From assembly GCA_003427395.1 (NCBI GenBank), contig BFEA01000174.1, positions 2,604,192 through 2,649,530 of the forward strand: 45,339 nucleotides of DNA. The letters are read 5' to 3'. The notes below the pieces were generated by a model. It made no database searches. It saw nothing but the letters and a program-made list of their open reading frames with translations, and was not told the DNA's origin. This DNA comes from Chara braunii. Lineage: Eukaryota > Streptophyta > Charophyceae > Charales > Characeae. Both the position numbers and the translations under genes were made by a program. Each line of letters opens with the position of its first letter. Positions within the stretch are counted from its first letter, which is position 1. Positions 29,584 through 39,574 of the stretch are shown here, one piece after another.

Positions 29584-29668
29584 ATGATTGAGTAACCAGG
29601 TCCTTGTGGACCGTCTCTTGCATAAAATTGGTATCATTATTGATGTTGACTGTTGATGTAACCATCAT
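29584..29668 (-). repeat. Fold-back module, copy 3 (inverted)
   Basis: The reverse complement starts ATGATGGTTACATCAACAGT and ends CTCAATCAT. Confidence 0.9.
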
Positions 29669-29708
29669 TTCTCTCTCCGAATGATGTCTGATGCGAAGCT
29701 GGTAAGAA

Positions 29709-29811
29709 TAACGAAGATTAACAAGTCCCCTTTTCTGAAGCTGACTGCACTGACATATCGATACCGAAAGGCATCTTTAGAAGCAATACTGTTGAGCTTG
29801 GCCAAAATTGA
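29709..29811 (+). repeat. Diverged copy 2 of a 100-bp segment
   Basis: Related to 25983-26085. Here the frame 29681-29899 is open for 72 codons (FLKLTALTYRYRKASLEAIL, then LLSLAKIDPRSRMTELYS). The conserved peptide pattern in a more open copy hints at an old coding origin, but no family is recognised. Confidence 0.6.
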
Positions 29812-32316
29812 CCCTCGATCGAGAATGACTGAACTGTACTCATGTGCTGAGCGAGATGCTGAAACTAAATCAGTATACCTAGAGGAAGGTACAGTTTGAT
29901 TGATGTTGATCTTTGGTGCAGATAGGAATGACCATGGGTTGGTTGAGTGTTGACTAAATGTTGATTGAATGCTGAATAAAAATTGTTTGAATACTGATTG
30001 AACGTTGAAATAAATGTTGGTACCAATTAAACACTAATCAGATATCGAGTCGCCAAATGTTGATCACCTGACATCAGAACGATTAGAAATCTACAGTTCA
30101 TGAAAAGGTACTTGCTGACTGGAAATGACTGAACCGCATTTCATAAGAATAACATTTTCACTGCCGGTTTTCTGATTATTTCTCTGGCTCGTTGCTGATT
30201 GCTTCACTTATCATGTTCTGATGATGCCTTATACACTTCATTACTGCTAGACTTTTTGACAATGTTGCGTGTTCTTATTTCACGTCTGTCGTCTAAAGGA
30301 TGCAGTGTGGTCTGCCTTGATATCCTCACACCAATTTGTTCTTCTGTACTGTATCATGCAAGTTGTCCACGAGATGTTATTTCCTTCTCCGTCCCCTCTT
30401 TGTCTTTGAGCACTCCCTAGTTGATCTCATGAATCAGAACACTTACTACTGGTCATTGACAGTCTTTCGGGCTTGATCAACAGTCTCTAGAAACGACAAG
30501 TCATACTTTATAAACCGGTGGTAGTCTCTCGCCCTTTCAACTGCAATCTCTCTCAACATCTTTTTGTAGACTTCAGTCTCTTTAAACATTAGATTTTCAT
30601 AGAGGGCACCAAACATTACTAGAGTGTGCTTATTATACATGACTTTGATACTCTCCGAAAGTTATTGAGACTTGGTTGCTCACTGTCTTGCGATGACTTC
30701 CTATAGAGCCATCAGCCACAGCTATCGTAGAGACACCAGCATACTGTCTGCCGTTGGGTTTTTACTGATAAACATCTAAACTGTGTAAGATTTATTCACG
30801 TGTGGTGAGGGGAAATTATCATGTAACTTTGTCAGGGGCATCTTCTGTCTGCACGCAACATTGAGCATGAGTAGCTCGAAGTAGTTTTACACTACTCCAA
30901 GTGATGACTTCAGCTAGGGCGACGCACGAGTTACAGTTGGAGCCTAATGTCTCTAGGACTATCGGGAGTAGCACCCCTCCAATCGGATGACGTATAGAAC
31001 ACTGTCAGAGACAATTTTTCCGTTCGGATGATACAAATAGTCTCAATAACGACATTTACAACTCACATATTATATGAGTTACCTGAGGACAAAAATTCGA
31101 CCTATGATCTCAACCGCTGACCCGTTCAGAGTCGCCCATAAAATCATGATCCGAAATAGTTTCTTAACTTTTTGTCATTCCTATTTCGTTTACTGAATAG
31201 AGAAAGCCGGTCCGCTTGATCAGAATTAAAGAGGCTCTGCTTTCACCTGAGTACTAGAAGCAGGAGAATGCCCGTTCCGTAGTTAGCTCTCAGTCACCCA
31301 GGGGACTGAGACGAAGGAAGAATAAATTATTGCAACGTTTTAGTTGGAGTAATTCATAACCTTTAAAATAAGTGCTTCATTGGATCTACTCGGCTTGATG
31401 TCTTTGAGGGATACCCAACTCCTCCTTTACCTGATACTGTGTTAAAAATTCTCTGTTTTTTTTTTTTTTTTTTTTGACGAGCTTGGGGCCGCTGAAAATG
31501 GGTTCTGCTTGTAGCGCATGTGGGTATGAGCGAATGATTAAGACAGTCCACCCACGCTAGGAGCAACTGAGAATGATCCTTGCTCAAAGAATGGTCAGAC
31601 TTAATCTCTACATAGACTGCACAAGTGTAAACTGGGCGTGGCAACTCAGTCCATACGATACAGAATGTTACAGCACACAATTCTCACTCCTATCTCCTTT
31701 GTTGACACTTGTTCTCCTTTTATCTGATGGTCTAATCAATTTGCGGCTCCGTATAACTTCTGAGCCCTTCCAGGCGAGGGTTACATACAGTAGAGCCGCA
31801 AACTTTAGTCACCATCCAGTAAATATTTTGCTAGTAGATAAGTTGTTCTCGCAGTACAAGCAACCTCTTACCCATTAACTATAACAAAGGGGAATTGCGA
31901 GTCAGGAGATCTCCCCGGTCTCCGCCGCTTGCCCCCTTTGGTGTAGTGACCAGAGTAAAGAGAGACTATTCAGCATAATCACTCTGAAAAACAGTTGAAT
32001 GATCTGGACGATAGAAGCCTAATCGTCTGGCGTAATTAGGATCAAATCACATCAAGGCGTTTTCAGTCAGTTCTTCTCCAAAACTTCTCAGTCAAGAAAA
32101 CAATTGTTCCATACTTACATCTGAGAGAGAACTTTACATTTATTATCAGATAATGAACATTGGGAATGATGGAAACCAACCTCAATAACTAGTCCAAAGT
32201 GGTCTGTCACTACTTGAAAAACCGCTTACTAGCAACCCTGTCACAGTCACCTTCTGATAACAATGATAAAATTAATCTCAATCAGTGTTCGTCTGGTCAG
32301 AGTTTAATCCCAATAA
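29812..32316. other. No gene recognised
   Basis: AT-rich. At 29910-30030 there are loose repeats of TGTTGATTGAATG type. A T20 run lies at 31456-31475. Minus-strand frame 30446-30640 (64 codons, MFKETEVYKKMLREIAVERA) and plus-strand frame 30199-30420 show no motif I can name. Confidence 0.5.
31456..31475. repeat. Homopolymer T20
   Basis: Twenty T residues. On the minus strand it could be the poly-A end of a retroposed sequence, but no matching body was recognised. Confidence 0.9.
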
Positions 32317-32589
32317 CCATTTCGTCAAAACGGACATATTATGTTTTTTGAACGAAATCAAAACTGATTTTTTTTGCCAAAATCCGGTCGGAATTTTTTG
32401 CTCCTGGGGGTTCGGCGTTCCCAGAACGCCGGACCCCCTACATGTATCTGGTCCATGCAACCATAGACTAGATACATGTAGGGTGTCCGGCGTTCTCCCC
32501 AGGAGCAAAAAAATCCGACCGGATTTTGGCAAAAAAAATCAGTTTTGATTTCATTCAAAAAATATAATATGTCCGTTTTGACGAAATGG
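32317..32589. mobile_element. 273-bp hairpin (palindromic MITE-like) element
   Basis: The left arm starts CCATTTCGTCAAAACGGACA and the right arm ends with its complement (TTTTGACGAAATGG). Complementarity continues almost without break to a 20-base loop at 32450-32469, including GCCAAAATCCGGTCGGA and CCCTACATGTATCT. The left arm holds an extra small hairpin (GGCGTTC/GAACGCC). CAATAA occurs just left (32311-32316) and a few bases right (32595-32600) and might be a target duplication. Overlapping open frames on both strands are a side effect of the palindrome. Confidence 0.85.
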
Positions 32590-32600
32590 CTGTTCAATAA

Positions 32601-34516
32601 TAAAGACTTAGTGATAAGCACCTGCCCAAAAATCTAGTCCCGCTACTGAGGGTCTTCCTCTAGTGATCCCTCGTCACTCTTTCGTGTTTCGTGCTCAACG
32701 ATCAATTTTGCGGCACTGGGCGATAAGGAATCATGAGACGAAGAGTCACACGTGGGTCGCTTAGATCAGCCTGGCCACAACGTCAACACACTCACGCAGG
32801 AGAAAGGAACGCCCTCACAGGGCCCTGATACTCTGCTATGCATATTCAAGAAACCTGTTTCCACTCTCATTCATCGTCCTGTGATAGTTCACTGAGCACC
32901 AACCGACACGACTGTCAATAATCACTGTCCAAGGTAGGTAAAAAAGAAATATGTGGAAGGCACTCAATGATGACGATGGAACATTCTCCTGTTCGAGGCA
33001 ATGCGTACTCCCGATGAAATTAACAAGGATCTCCACACGCATGCGCCTCGCCGAACGAGATAGGAAGCTTCCCCACAGACCCGATTTACAACACTTGTGC
33101 CCACCACGAGAACCAAGTGCAGTCACTCGTTCCTTCCCTCCTCACTAGTACACGTAGACTTCCTTGTCTTTCGACCAACAAAGGCCCTACCCGCGCACAT
33201 TCGACGAGTAATGAGAAAGGAGGACTATAGTCATCGTCAAACGCGTTCGAATCTTTCCTGCTCTTCTCGAGGGACTATCAAAGGTCTGACTTCACCTATA
33301 AGTGGCATGCCCATTACAAGCATGTGTGTGCGACTCCATCACCTCCACAGAGAAAAATGACGCGAGGCGCATCAGAGGCATGCAACAAAAGTGAGTTCAT
33401 GTGTGGAATGCTACGTCATAAACCCAGTCTCTGTATTGCTCTCATAGTCAATACTCTCTTCACTAAACATGGCGGCTCCAAACTCAGCGCAATGGCCGGA
33501 CGAAGTCAGCATCAACCAAGGGGTCTCACTCCCTGATATTTATTCGCGTTGTCCGTGCCTTGCTTTATACCTCCCTAAACCTAACTACTCTATCAGACAC
33601 GAGGAGTGGTAGAGTGCACTAAGGCTGGTGGGACAGACAGTGTGCGAACAGTTGATATCTGCAGCGACTTCACACAGTGCCCCACTCTCTTTTCCAGTCA
33701 CACTCGCCCACAGCTTGTTCGTGGATGTACGCAGCCAACAGTTGAGATCAACAGGAACTGCTCTCGTAACATCCAGAGTTACTTTGCCGTTCGTGTCCCG
33801 TGTGCGTGTCCCCCTTTCTTCTCCTAGTACACTATGGATGCCAAGCTATGGATGCCAAGTAGGCTCAATACCCCAATCTTTGTGATCTAGTTTCAAGGCC
33901 CTCTTTGCGGTGACAACAACGGTCGTTCATGGTTTTCTCAAAAAGCAGTCTCCCAGCAAGAGTTGAAGGCGCCAATCACTTGCCCCCTTCCATCTCACTC
34001 TGAAGACACGAGTCTCGCAGACCGGATTAGTGACGTCAACATCAGGGGTCGCGCGAGTAACTCTCCTCTCATCAATCTGACTTCCTCTTCTCTTCTTGCA
34101 AGCATCACTCGCACCACGCGCACTTAATCACGACCGTCCTCACACCAGAGACGAAGGATGGTCCGACCATCCTAGAGTGGCAGCTCGGGCCCCACGAGCG
34201 TGGAGATCTCGTTGCTCCCACCAGACGAAGTTAACGTCAACCACTACTGCACACGAGCATTGACCTTCTTCTTGCCTTTTTTTTTTTACTGCACATGTCT
34301 CTCTCGCTTTGTCCCACTGTCCTGCACGTATGCTCGCACACCGACGTCACTCGCACCCACCGGGCCTTCGCTTTGTTTTGTTGTCCCCCATAACCGCCTA
34401 GTCATCTCTCTTTTGACGTCGTCGTGAATTGGCCTCAGGGCCACTCTCTATTGGTTCAGCTGGCGGAAGGTCCCACCTCCACTGGTCCAGTCCGTGTCAG
34501 GACTGGGTCGTGGCCT
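32601..34516. other. No gene recognised; GC-richer
   Basis: Base composition rises relative to the left flank. Apart from a perfect 14-bp tandem duplication (CTATGGATGCCAAG at 33832-33845 and 33846-33859) and a T run near 34277, I see no structure. Open frames are short, Ser/Arg/Pro-rich and on both strands, as expected by chance at this GC content. Confidence 0.5.
33832..33859. repeat. Perfect 14-bp tandem duplication
   Basis: CTATGGATGCCAAG occurs twice in succession. Confidence 0.95.
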
Positions 34517-34873
34517 CTAGGTCACTCGCGTCGCTCTTCGCCTCTGTGACGCGGTCGAGATGTTGTTGCTCCCGTTCCGTCGTGTCTGTGGAGGTCTCTG
34601 TCTCCAATTGATCTCGTCGGTGATCCCATCTCTCCTACACCTCCTCTCAGCACGGTCCTTAGCCTCCGTGATGGCCAATTGGAACCTCGGATCCGCCGTC
34701 ATCTCTTCTTCCCTTCCTCCTTCCACGTTTATCTTTAGCCTCGCTTCTTGGTTGCAGCGGCTATAGTCCAGAATAGCCGTAACGAATGGCCCCTCAACCG
34801 ACATTTGCTCCCATCTCCAGATAAACTGGAGATATTTTGGCCGATACCCATGCAGCCCACTACCACGCACCAT
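34517..34873 (-). CDS. Unrecognised 118-residue open frame
   Basis: This minus-strand frame begins with an ATG in a plant-favourable context (ACCATGG). It reads MVRGSGLHGYRPKYLQFIWR, WEQMSVEGPFVTAILDYS, then a charged segment with EGGREEEMTADPRFQLAI and a basic tail (RRCRRDG, QRPPQTRRNG). I do not recognise a family. The first 50 residues have the hydrophobic/aromatic mix of a folded protein. The basic, low-complexity tail suggests either a Gag-like fragment or chance. There are no neighbouring genes to give context. Confidence 0.2.
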   Translation of the reverse strand: MVRGSGLHGYRPKYLQFIWRWEQMSVEGPFVTAILDYSRCNQEARLKINVEGGREEEMTADPRFQLAITEAKDRAERRCRRDGITDEINWRQRPPQTRRNGSNNISTASQRRRATRVT

Positions 34874-35166
34874 GGTCGAGTCTCACCCAAACAAGTCGTG
34901 TATGGTATCAGGGTGCCACTCTGAAATAGTCGGAACCAACACTTAGAGCACGTACACCCAGATAGCTCACTCTGGCTTCTCACTACTCCGCTTCCCGTCC
35001 TCAGACTAGCGGCGTTAGTGCAACGAAATAGCCTGCGAGCACTCACAGACTAGCCACTAAACAGCTAATTCCCCTCTCCCTTTTGTAGGCTCACCTCATA
35101 CCGTGATTCTCGAAAACTATTTTCTTTTTAAGATTCATTTATGCAACTCGGTAAATAACACAGTAA

Positions 35167-35221
35167 TAAAATAAAATAAAATAAAATAAAATAAAATAAA
35201 ATAAAATAAAATAAAATAAAA
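35167..35221. repeat. (TAAAA)11 pentanucleotide microsatellite
   Basis: Eleven perfect TAAAA units. Confidence 0.97.
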
Positions 35222-35430
35222 CAAAGAGAAGGGAGTGAGAAGCCGATCCTCAACAGTCGTGGTGTCAGCAGACCCTTCCGATGTCAACCACTAATCACTT
35301 CGCACCCTGGTGTGCAACAATCAAAAGTTCGACACGGTGGTCCCATAACAGGATACCGATGGACGTTGTCTTTCCTTCTAAACTCGTTGCTTGGCTACCC
35401 TTGATGGGTACCCGTGACTGATGGCAAGGA

Positions 35431-35468
35431 GGAGGCTTATGACCTTCCATGAGGGGTGATAAGCCTCC
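35431..35468. repeat. Hairpin with 10-bp arms
   Basis: GGAGGCTTAT and ATAAGCCTCC are exact complements separated by 18 bases, one of which is a CCTTCC/GGGG-rich loop. No run of T follows that would suggest a terminator. Confidence 0.7.
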
Positions 35469-36060
35469 TACCAAAGCGGTCGCGGGTTGCCCCTCTTTTG
35501 TAGTTCCACTGCACGGTGCTCAGCCGGGCAGGTCAGACACAGGTAATAAGCGAAGGGCCGGGCCAGTCTAGCCCACCAGGTTGCAATCGGAGTTCAAAAA
35601 CAAACCGTTAGCTTCCCTCGAAATGACAGAATGGGAAAATTTAAATAAGAAGGTTGGTAATAATAATAATAATAGAGAGGAAACGACACTTCAAAACCCT
35701 CAGGTACTAAGGCCTTGCTAAAACCATCAGACCCCAGGGCGCTAAGACGACGGTCTAAATCTAGGCATGAATTCGAAGCTCCGCGCTCAACTCCCGTTTT
35801 CTTTTCCTTTTCCCTTTCCTCTGTGTTCTCTTTTATACCGTTGCCACTAAACTTACCCCATAATACGACCATCGGGAATTGACGCGCAGCTGAGCAGACC
35901 GTACTACCCTTTTACTATCTGGATTAACCTAACGGTCACTCCAGCTACAGGGTAGCTCATTGTAAAGAAGGACGCCGTGCCTGTGCGGTACCACTGGAAT
36001 GCCCAGTAACTGGCCCGTAAGTTTTATACGACCCTGCGGACTGGTACCGGGCTTGCAGCG

Positions 36061-36150
36061 GTAAGTGAGCGGATGGACTGGTTCACAGCGGAAAGTGAGC
36101 AGATGGACTTATACACAGCGAAAAGTGAGCAGATGGACTGGTACACAGCG
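36061..36150. repeat. Three tandem 30-bp units
   Basis: Units at 36061, 36091 and 36121 read GTAAGTGAGCGGATGGACTG, GAAAGTGAGCAGATGGACTT and AAAAGTGAGCAGATGGACTG in their first 20 bases and all end ACAGCG. Confidence 0.95.
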
Positions 36151-36234
36151 AAGGGCCGGGACACCGGGCCCTCCGACATGATACCAAACCCCCACCTAGC
36201 ATCCCCGTTGGGCCAAAACGCATTAGTCGATCAA

Positions 36235-36242
36235 TATAAAAT
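36235..36242 (+). promoter_or_regulatory. Possible TATA box
   Basis: TATAAAAT lies about 260 bases before the ATG of the RG-rich frame, in a locally AT-rich patch after the 30-bp repeats. The spacing would allow a 5' untranslated region of about 230 bases. It is a sequence match only. Confidence 0.3.
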
Positions 36243-36499
36243 AATATGAGTTGAAAACTCCTTCACCCATTTCTATAGCAAGCAGAGGCGATGTCTCTCA
36301 TTGTGATCCTGCGTCAGTTGTTATCTAACTTTCCCACAGCGCAATGTCTTTTTTCCCTCCCCCTTCGCAACGCGCAACAATTTTGCATGTCCTGTGTATT
36401 AGCTCTCCTCTCTCTTCTCCTAGTAATTCAGTCTTCTCGTTCTCAAACCCTCTTTTAATCTTTATTCCGTCGCAACGTACCTCTACTCCTTCTCTCACC

Positions 36500-36751
36500 A
36501 TGCCAGAGGCACGTCGAGGGCAAGGAAGAGGAAGAGGCGGCAGGGGAGGAATGGCTTGTGAAGAGCCGCCAGCTCGCACACGGCGTGAATATAGGTCAGA
36601 GGAGGATGAGGAAGCGCGAGGTTACGGCTCCCACTCGAGGCCATACCCACGCCAGCCTTTTACCAGCTGGTACGAAAGGACTCCATCCCCTACAAGGATG
36701 GAGTACTTCCAGAAGAAGTTTGAGCACCTCCTCTCCTCCATACTCATCTAG
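36500..36751 (+). CDS. Unrecognised 83-residue RG-rich open frame
   Basis: The ATG at 36500 (context CACCATGCC, close to the plant consensus) is preferred over the longer frame opening at 36344, which is low-complexity Ser/Pro/Phe. The peptide starts MPEARRGQGRGRGGRGG, then PPARTRREYRSEEDEEARGY, RPYPRQPFTSWYERTPSPTR and MEYFQKKFEHLLSSILI. Arg-Gly runs are typical of RNA-binding tails and of some Gag proteins. A TATA-like box is upstream and a TAG ends it at 36749. It could be a small gene, a Gag start or chance; nothing downstream continues it. Confidence 0.3.
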   Translation: MPEARRGQGRGRGGRGGMACEEPPARTRREYRSEEDEEARGYGSHSRPYPRQPFTSWYERTPSPTRMEYFQKKFEHLLSSILI

Positions 36752-37280
36752 AGCACCTACTATCCTCACGGCAAGCAGAGCCCTAGTGCCTGTTTCATCA
36801 ACCCCTATCCCTTGTACAACTTCTCCCTCTTCTCATCTTAGTGACTGCGCGGCAGTCTGCGCCCTTTTCTGCATTTTTTTCCCTCTTTCTTTACTTCAGA
36901 TTGAGTTCATGATTATCTTCTACATCCTGTATAAGCGCGATTTTCTCTCGAATTTCTGAATCTTCTCCTTTCGAAACTTCTGTCCATGCCACCCTTTATA
37001 GCGTTCCTGGCTTGAGAATTTGAATATCTTAAGGTCGGAGATGCAGGTTCCTTATGAACCAGGCTGCTTTGTCGGCCACCAATTAAAGTTTAAGAAGGAT
37101 TACTTATCAGTTTTTCAATTCACGACTTGGCTCCAACTTTTTATAGTCTTGCAATCTGAATTCTCTCTTTGACCTCTTCAGTAGAAAAATCACCTCGCTT
37201 CCCACTTCTGATAATGCTTTCTGGGGTATCATTGATCTTCTCCTATGGGCACTCGCTGTCAGCAGTATCAAGGGTGAGGC
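36752..37280. other. No gene recognised
   Basis: Pyrimidine-rich, with no motif seen. It leads into the AATACCAAACC-type repeats. Confidence 0.5.
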
Positions 37281-37465
37281 ATACCAAACCCTTTTCTTGT
37301 TCTCTGGCTTGAGTAAGACGTCTTCTCAACTTTTTAAGCAACTCGGGGGATACCAAACCCCGTTCTCTTTTTATCTGGTCTGAGCGAGGTGTGCCCTCAA
37401 CTTCTCAGGTATACAAAGGGGGATACCAAACCCCTTTATTTTTCTCTAACCTGAGAGCTTTAGAT
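37281..37465. repeat. Three degenerate tandem units of about 70 bp
   Basis: ATACCAAACC occurs at 37281, 37350 and 37423. Each is followed by CCTTTTCTTG, CCGTTCTCTT or CCTTTATTTT and by a CTGG/TCTGAG or CTGAG word about 25 bases later. A further GATACCAAACCCCC lies alone near 36180. Confidence 0.8.
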
Positions 37466-37901
37466 GAATTTGCATGATCCTATAAAATAGCAAGTTCCAC
37501 AAACCAACAAGCAAGATCCCAACATGCAAATCTATAACAAGCAGTCATCATACAATAATTAAATAAAATTAATAAATTTAAACCCTTAATAAAATAATCG
37601 GTAGCATAAACAATCCCTCTCACCCAAAAGTTATTGATTGCCTTAGTTTTGGCCTACCACTGGTCAGGAATGACAGACCTCCCGTTAGTTTGACATACCT
37701 TATTCAGCCCGCCTGATGCCTGGACCAATCATACCATTTATCTTGACAACCTCTTTAACCTGCTACCAGGTCAGGACCACCATACCAACTACTAGTATGG
37801 TGACCCTTTGACACTCTCGCCAGGACACTAGACTATAGCGGGTCTAGTCACCCTATGATGAGAGAAGGTTAACAACAGTCGTATTTTTCATCACCACTTT
37901 A
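37466..37901. other. No gene recognised
   Basis: The first part is AT-rich, the second (37620-37860) GC-richer, with an AGACCTCCCGTTAGT word that recurs near 38322. No coding motif. Confidence 0.5.
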
Positions 37902-38046
37902 GATGCAGCCTGCCTAACTAGGTGGTTTTCAGGGTCTTCGGACCTTTCACCACTTCAGGACCATTCATGTCTTAAAATTATGAATGGTCTTGAAGTGGTG
38001 AAAACTCCGAAGACCCTGAAAACCATCTGTTCAGACAAGCTGCATC
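37902..38046. repeat. Inverted repeat, 67-bp arms, 11-base loop
   Basis: Arms 37902-37968 and 37980-38046 pair without gaps. By my count 58 of 67 positions match. The arms begin GATGCAGC and contain GGTTTTCAGGGTCTTCGG and TTTCACCACTTCA. The loop is GTCTTAAAATT. Confidence 0.9.
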
Positions 38047-38063
38047 CTCAAGTGGTGAAGGGT

Positions 38064-38265
38064 GGTTTTCATGGTCTTCGGACCTTTCACCACTTTAGGA
38101 CCATTTAGGATTTTCAGACTGCCCAAAACTCCACTTGACCACTTCAGGACACCCTTCACCACTTCAGGATGCAGCCTGCTTAAACAAATGGTTTTCAGGG
38201 TCTTCGGATCTTTCACCACTTCAGGATCATTCAGGATTTTCAGACTGCCAAAAACTCCCACTTCA
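38064..38265. repeat. Two direct copies of the inverted-repeat module, 126 bp apart
   Basis: GGTTTTCATGGTCTTCGGAC starts at 38064 and GGTTTTCAGGGTCTTCGGAT at 38190. Each continues with TTTCACCACTT, GGATTTTCAGACTGCC and AAAACTCC. The same words form the left arm of the inverted repeat. The plus-strand frame 38062-38316 shows the duplication as two FRIFRLPKTP peptides. Confidence 0.9.
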
Positions 38266-38993
38266 AAATTTTCATTCCTGAATTTTCAGCTACTCGATAA
38301 CCGCTTGTGCCTATGATAGTAGACCTCCCGTCAGTCAAACGGTCCCGTATCTGGACCTGACCACTGCGGTCGGGGACTGACTCACCCACCAATTTTTGGC
38401 CTAGGGCGTTGGTTGCCCCGCCCAGATTTTTTAACGTGGGACCCGGTCTAACCAGGGTTCCAGGCTCTGGCAGACCTCATTGGATTGCATCCACTGATTG
38501 CGGTAGGGTTCCAGCTGACCCCTTTTGACCTCACAGGCTAGACTCCTGGAGTCTTAGCCTCAGTCAACTTTGGAAATCGACACTCGCGTCGGGGACCTGC
38601 GGACCCCACCAGATTGCAACCTACTGCGGTAAGGCTCTAGCTGATCCCGACAATCAATGCATCTTGAAAGTCAGAGAAGAAAACCTCAGGCACAAACAGT
38701 CAAAATAACATCCCAAACCCATAGTCAGACAACCCATTCCCCAGATAACAGAACAAACATTTTTCAAGAGACGTCGCTTCAGTCTCAAGAGGCACTGGAC
38801 AACAACATGCGACAACCAACAATGCACTTCCTAGAGACCTTACTTCAGCCTCAGGAAATACAAAGTGCTAATTTCAGATAAATCTTTTTCCTCATCTGAG
38901 AATGCTCCCAACAGGCCTCCCGTCAGCCTCAAGGAAGTATAAATATACTGACCCCAGAGAGGTCCCTTCCCTCATCTGGGACAGAAGAGAGGC
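38266..38993. other. No gene recognised; degenerate duplications
   Basis: GGATTGCATCCACTGATTGC (near 38484) and its relative AGATTGCAACCTACTGCGG (near 38610) lie in a repeated 50-bp context ending CCAGCTGACCC or CTAGCTGATCCC. CTTCAGCCTCAGGAA-type words recur three times at 38770-38940. TATAAATA at 38938 is a possible TATA box without a gene behind it. Confidence 0.5.
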
Positions 38994-39165
38994 AACTTAG
39001 TCAAGAAACACGAAGTCCCCACGCTGACAACTCTCTGGTCAAGCAAGCCTGAACTTTTTTATGTATATCTTCTTGATAGCTCTCATGGACAGACAACTTA
39101 GTCAGAAGACACGAAGTCCCTCTACTGACAACTCTCTCGTCAAATAGAGTTGAACTTCTTTTGTG
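38994..39165. repeat. Tandem duplication, 101-bp period
   Basis: AACTTAGTCA at 38994 and 39095 begins two copies that share CACGAAGTCCC, CTGACAACTCTCT and TGAACTT. Confidence 0.85.
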
Positions 39166-39574
39166 CCCGTCTGATTTTCTCTCCATCGTGAGATCAAAAC
39201 TGATTACTCTTCTGATGTACCACAACCACGAGTTCTCCGAACTTAATCTCACTACAACTGCACTTTACAGTTACTCCCAATCCAGGGATCTGATGCTCAT
39301 GAATCGACTGCGACTCAACATCGATGTCACTTTGATCTCATTGATTTCGTCGCTTATAGAAAACAATAAAATCAGTTCAGATGCAAAAACGAATACAGAT
39401 CATCTGAAAAGTCTCTCCCAAGTCCCTTGTGATAAAGTATGACATACTGAAAATTGACATGTTGAATTGACAATGCAAGAGTAATCAATGACTGCAAAAA
39501 CTTTTATCTTTACAGTGCCTCACTTTCTCACTATACTTCTCTCAGTTTTGTGAAACTGCTCTCTTATGGGATGA
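39166..39574. other. No gene recognised; 3' flank of element C
   Basis: A plus-strand frame (39161-39442, 93 codons) is Leu/Ser/Asn-rich and unrecognised. If element C has a 3' LTR it should start about here, but without a second copy its limits cannot be seen. Confidence 0.45.

Larger units (their letters stand above)
28843..29668. mobile_element. Fold-back element with three terminal-repeat copies
   Basis: An 83-86 bp module lies at 28843-28925 and 29332-29416 in direct orientation and at 29584-29668 inverted. Beyond the module, 28926 to about 29090 is the near-exact reverse complement of about 29424-29583, including a purine/pyrimidine-rich block. The whole 826 bp could fold into a stem of about 245 bp. 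The inner part 29332-29668 by itself has the form of a short element with terminal inverted repeats of about 85 bp. I find no transposase frame. A non-autonomous DNA element or nested MITEs are the likely readings. Confidence 0.75.
34874..36060. other. No gene recognised; microsatellite and hairpin inside
   Basis: This contains a (TAAAA)11 run, a hairpin at 35431-35468 and a GC-richer segment at 35400-36060 with GCGAAGGGCCGG-type words that recur near 36148. A short frame at 34735-35046 is Cys/Ser-rich and unconvincing. Confidence 0.5.

Noticed and set aside
31363-31680. Minus-strand frame with poly-Lys next to T20, considered as a processed gene copy
   Set aside because: The Lys run is simply the homopolymer, and the surrounding peptide has no recognisable family.
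32278-32621. Overlapping open frames on both strands with similar peptides
   Set aside because: They arise because the segment is a palindrome; no known protein motif.
34888-34902. TGGTATCAGGGT on the plus strand, like a Met primer-binding site
   Set aside because: Only 9-10 of 12 positions fit; there is no LTR end with CA before it and no gag or pol after it.
35431-35468. Hairpin considered as a transcription terminator or structured RNA
   Set aside because: There is no U tract, no neighbouring gene, and the genome is eukaryotic; kept only as a repeat.
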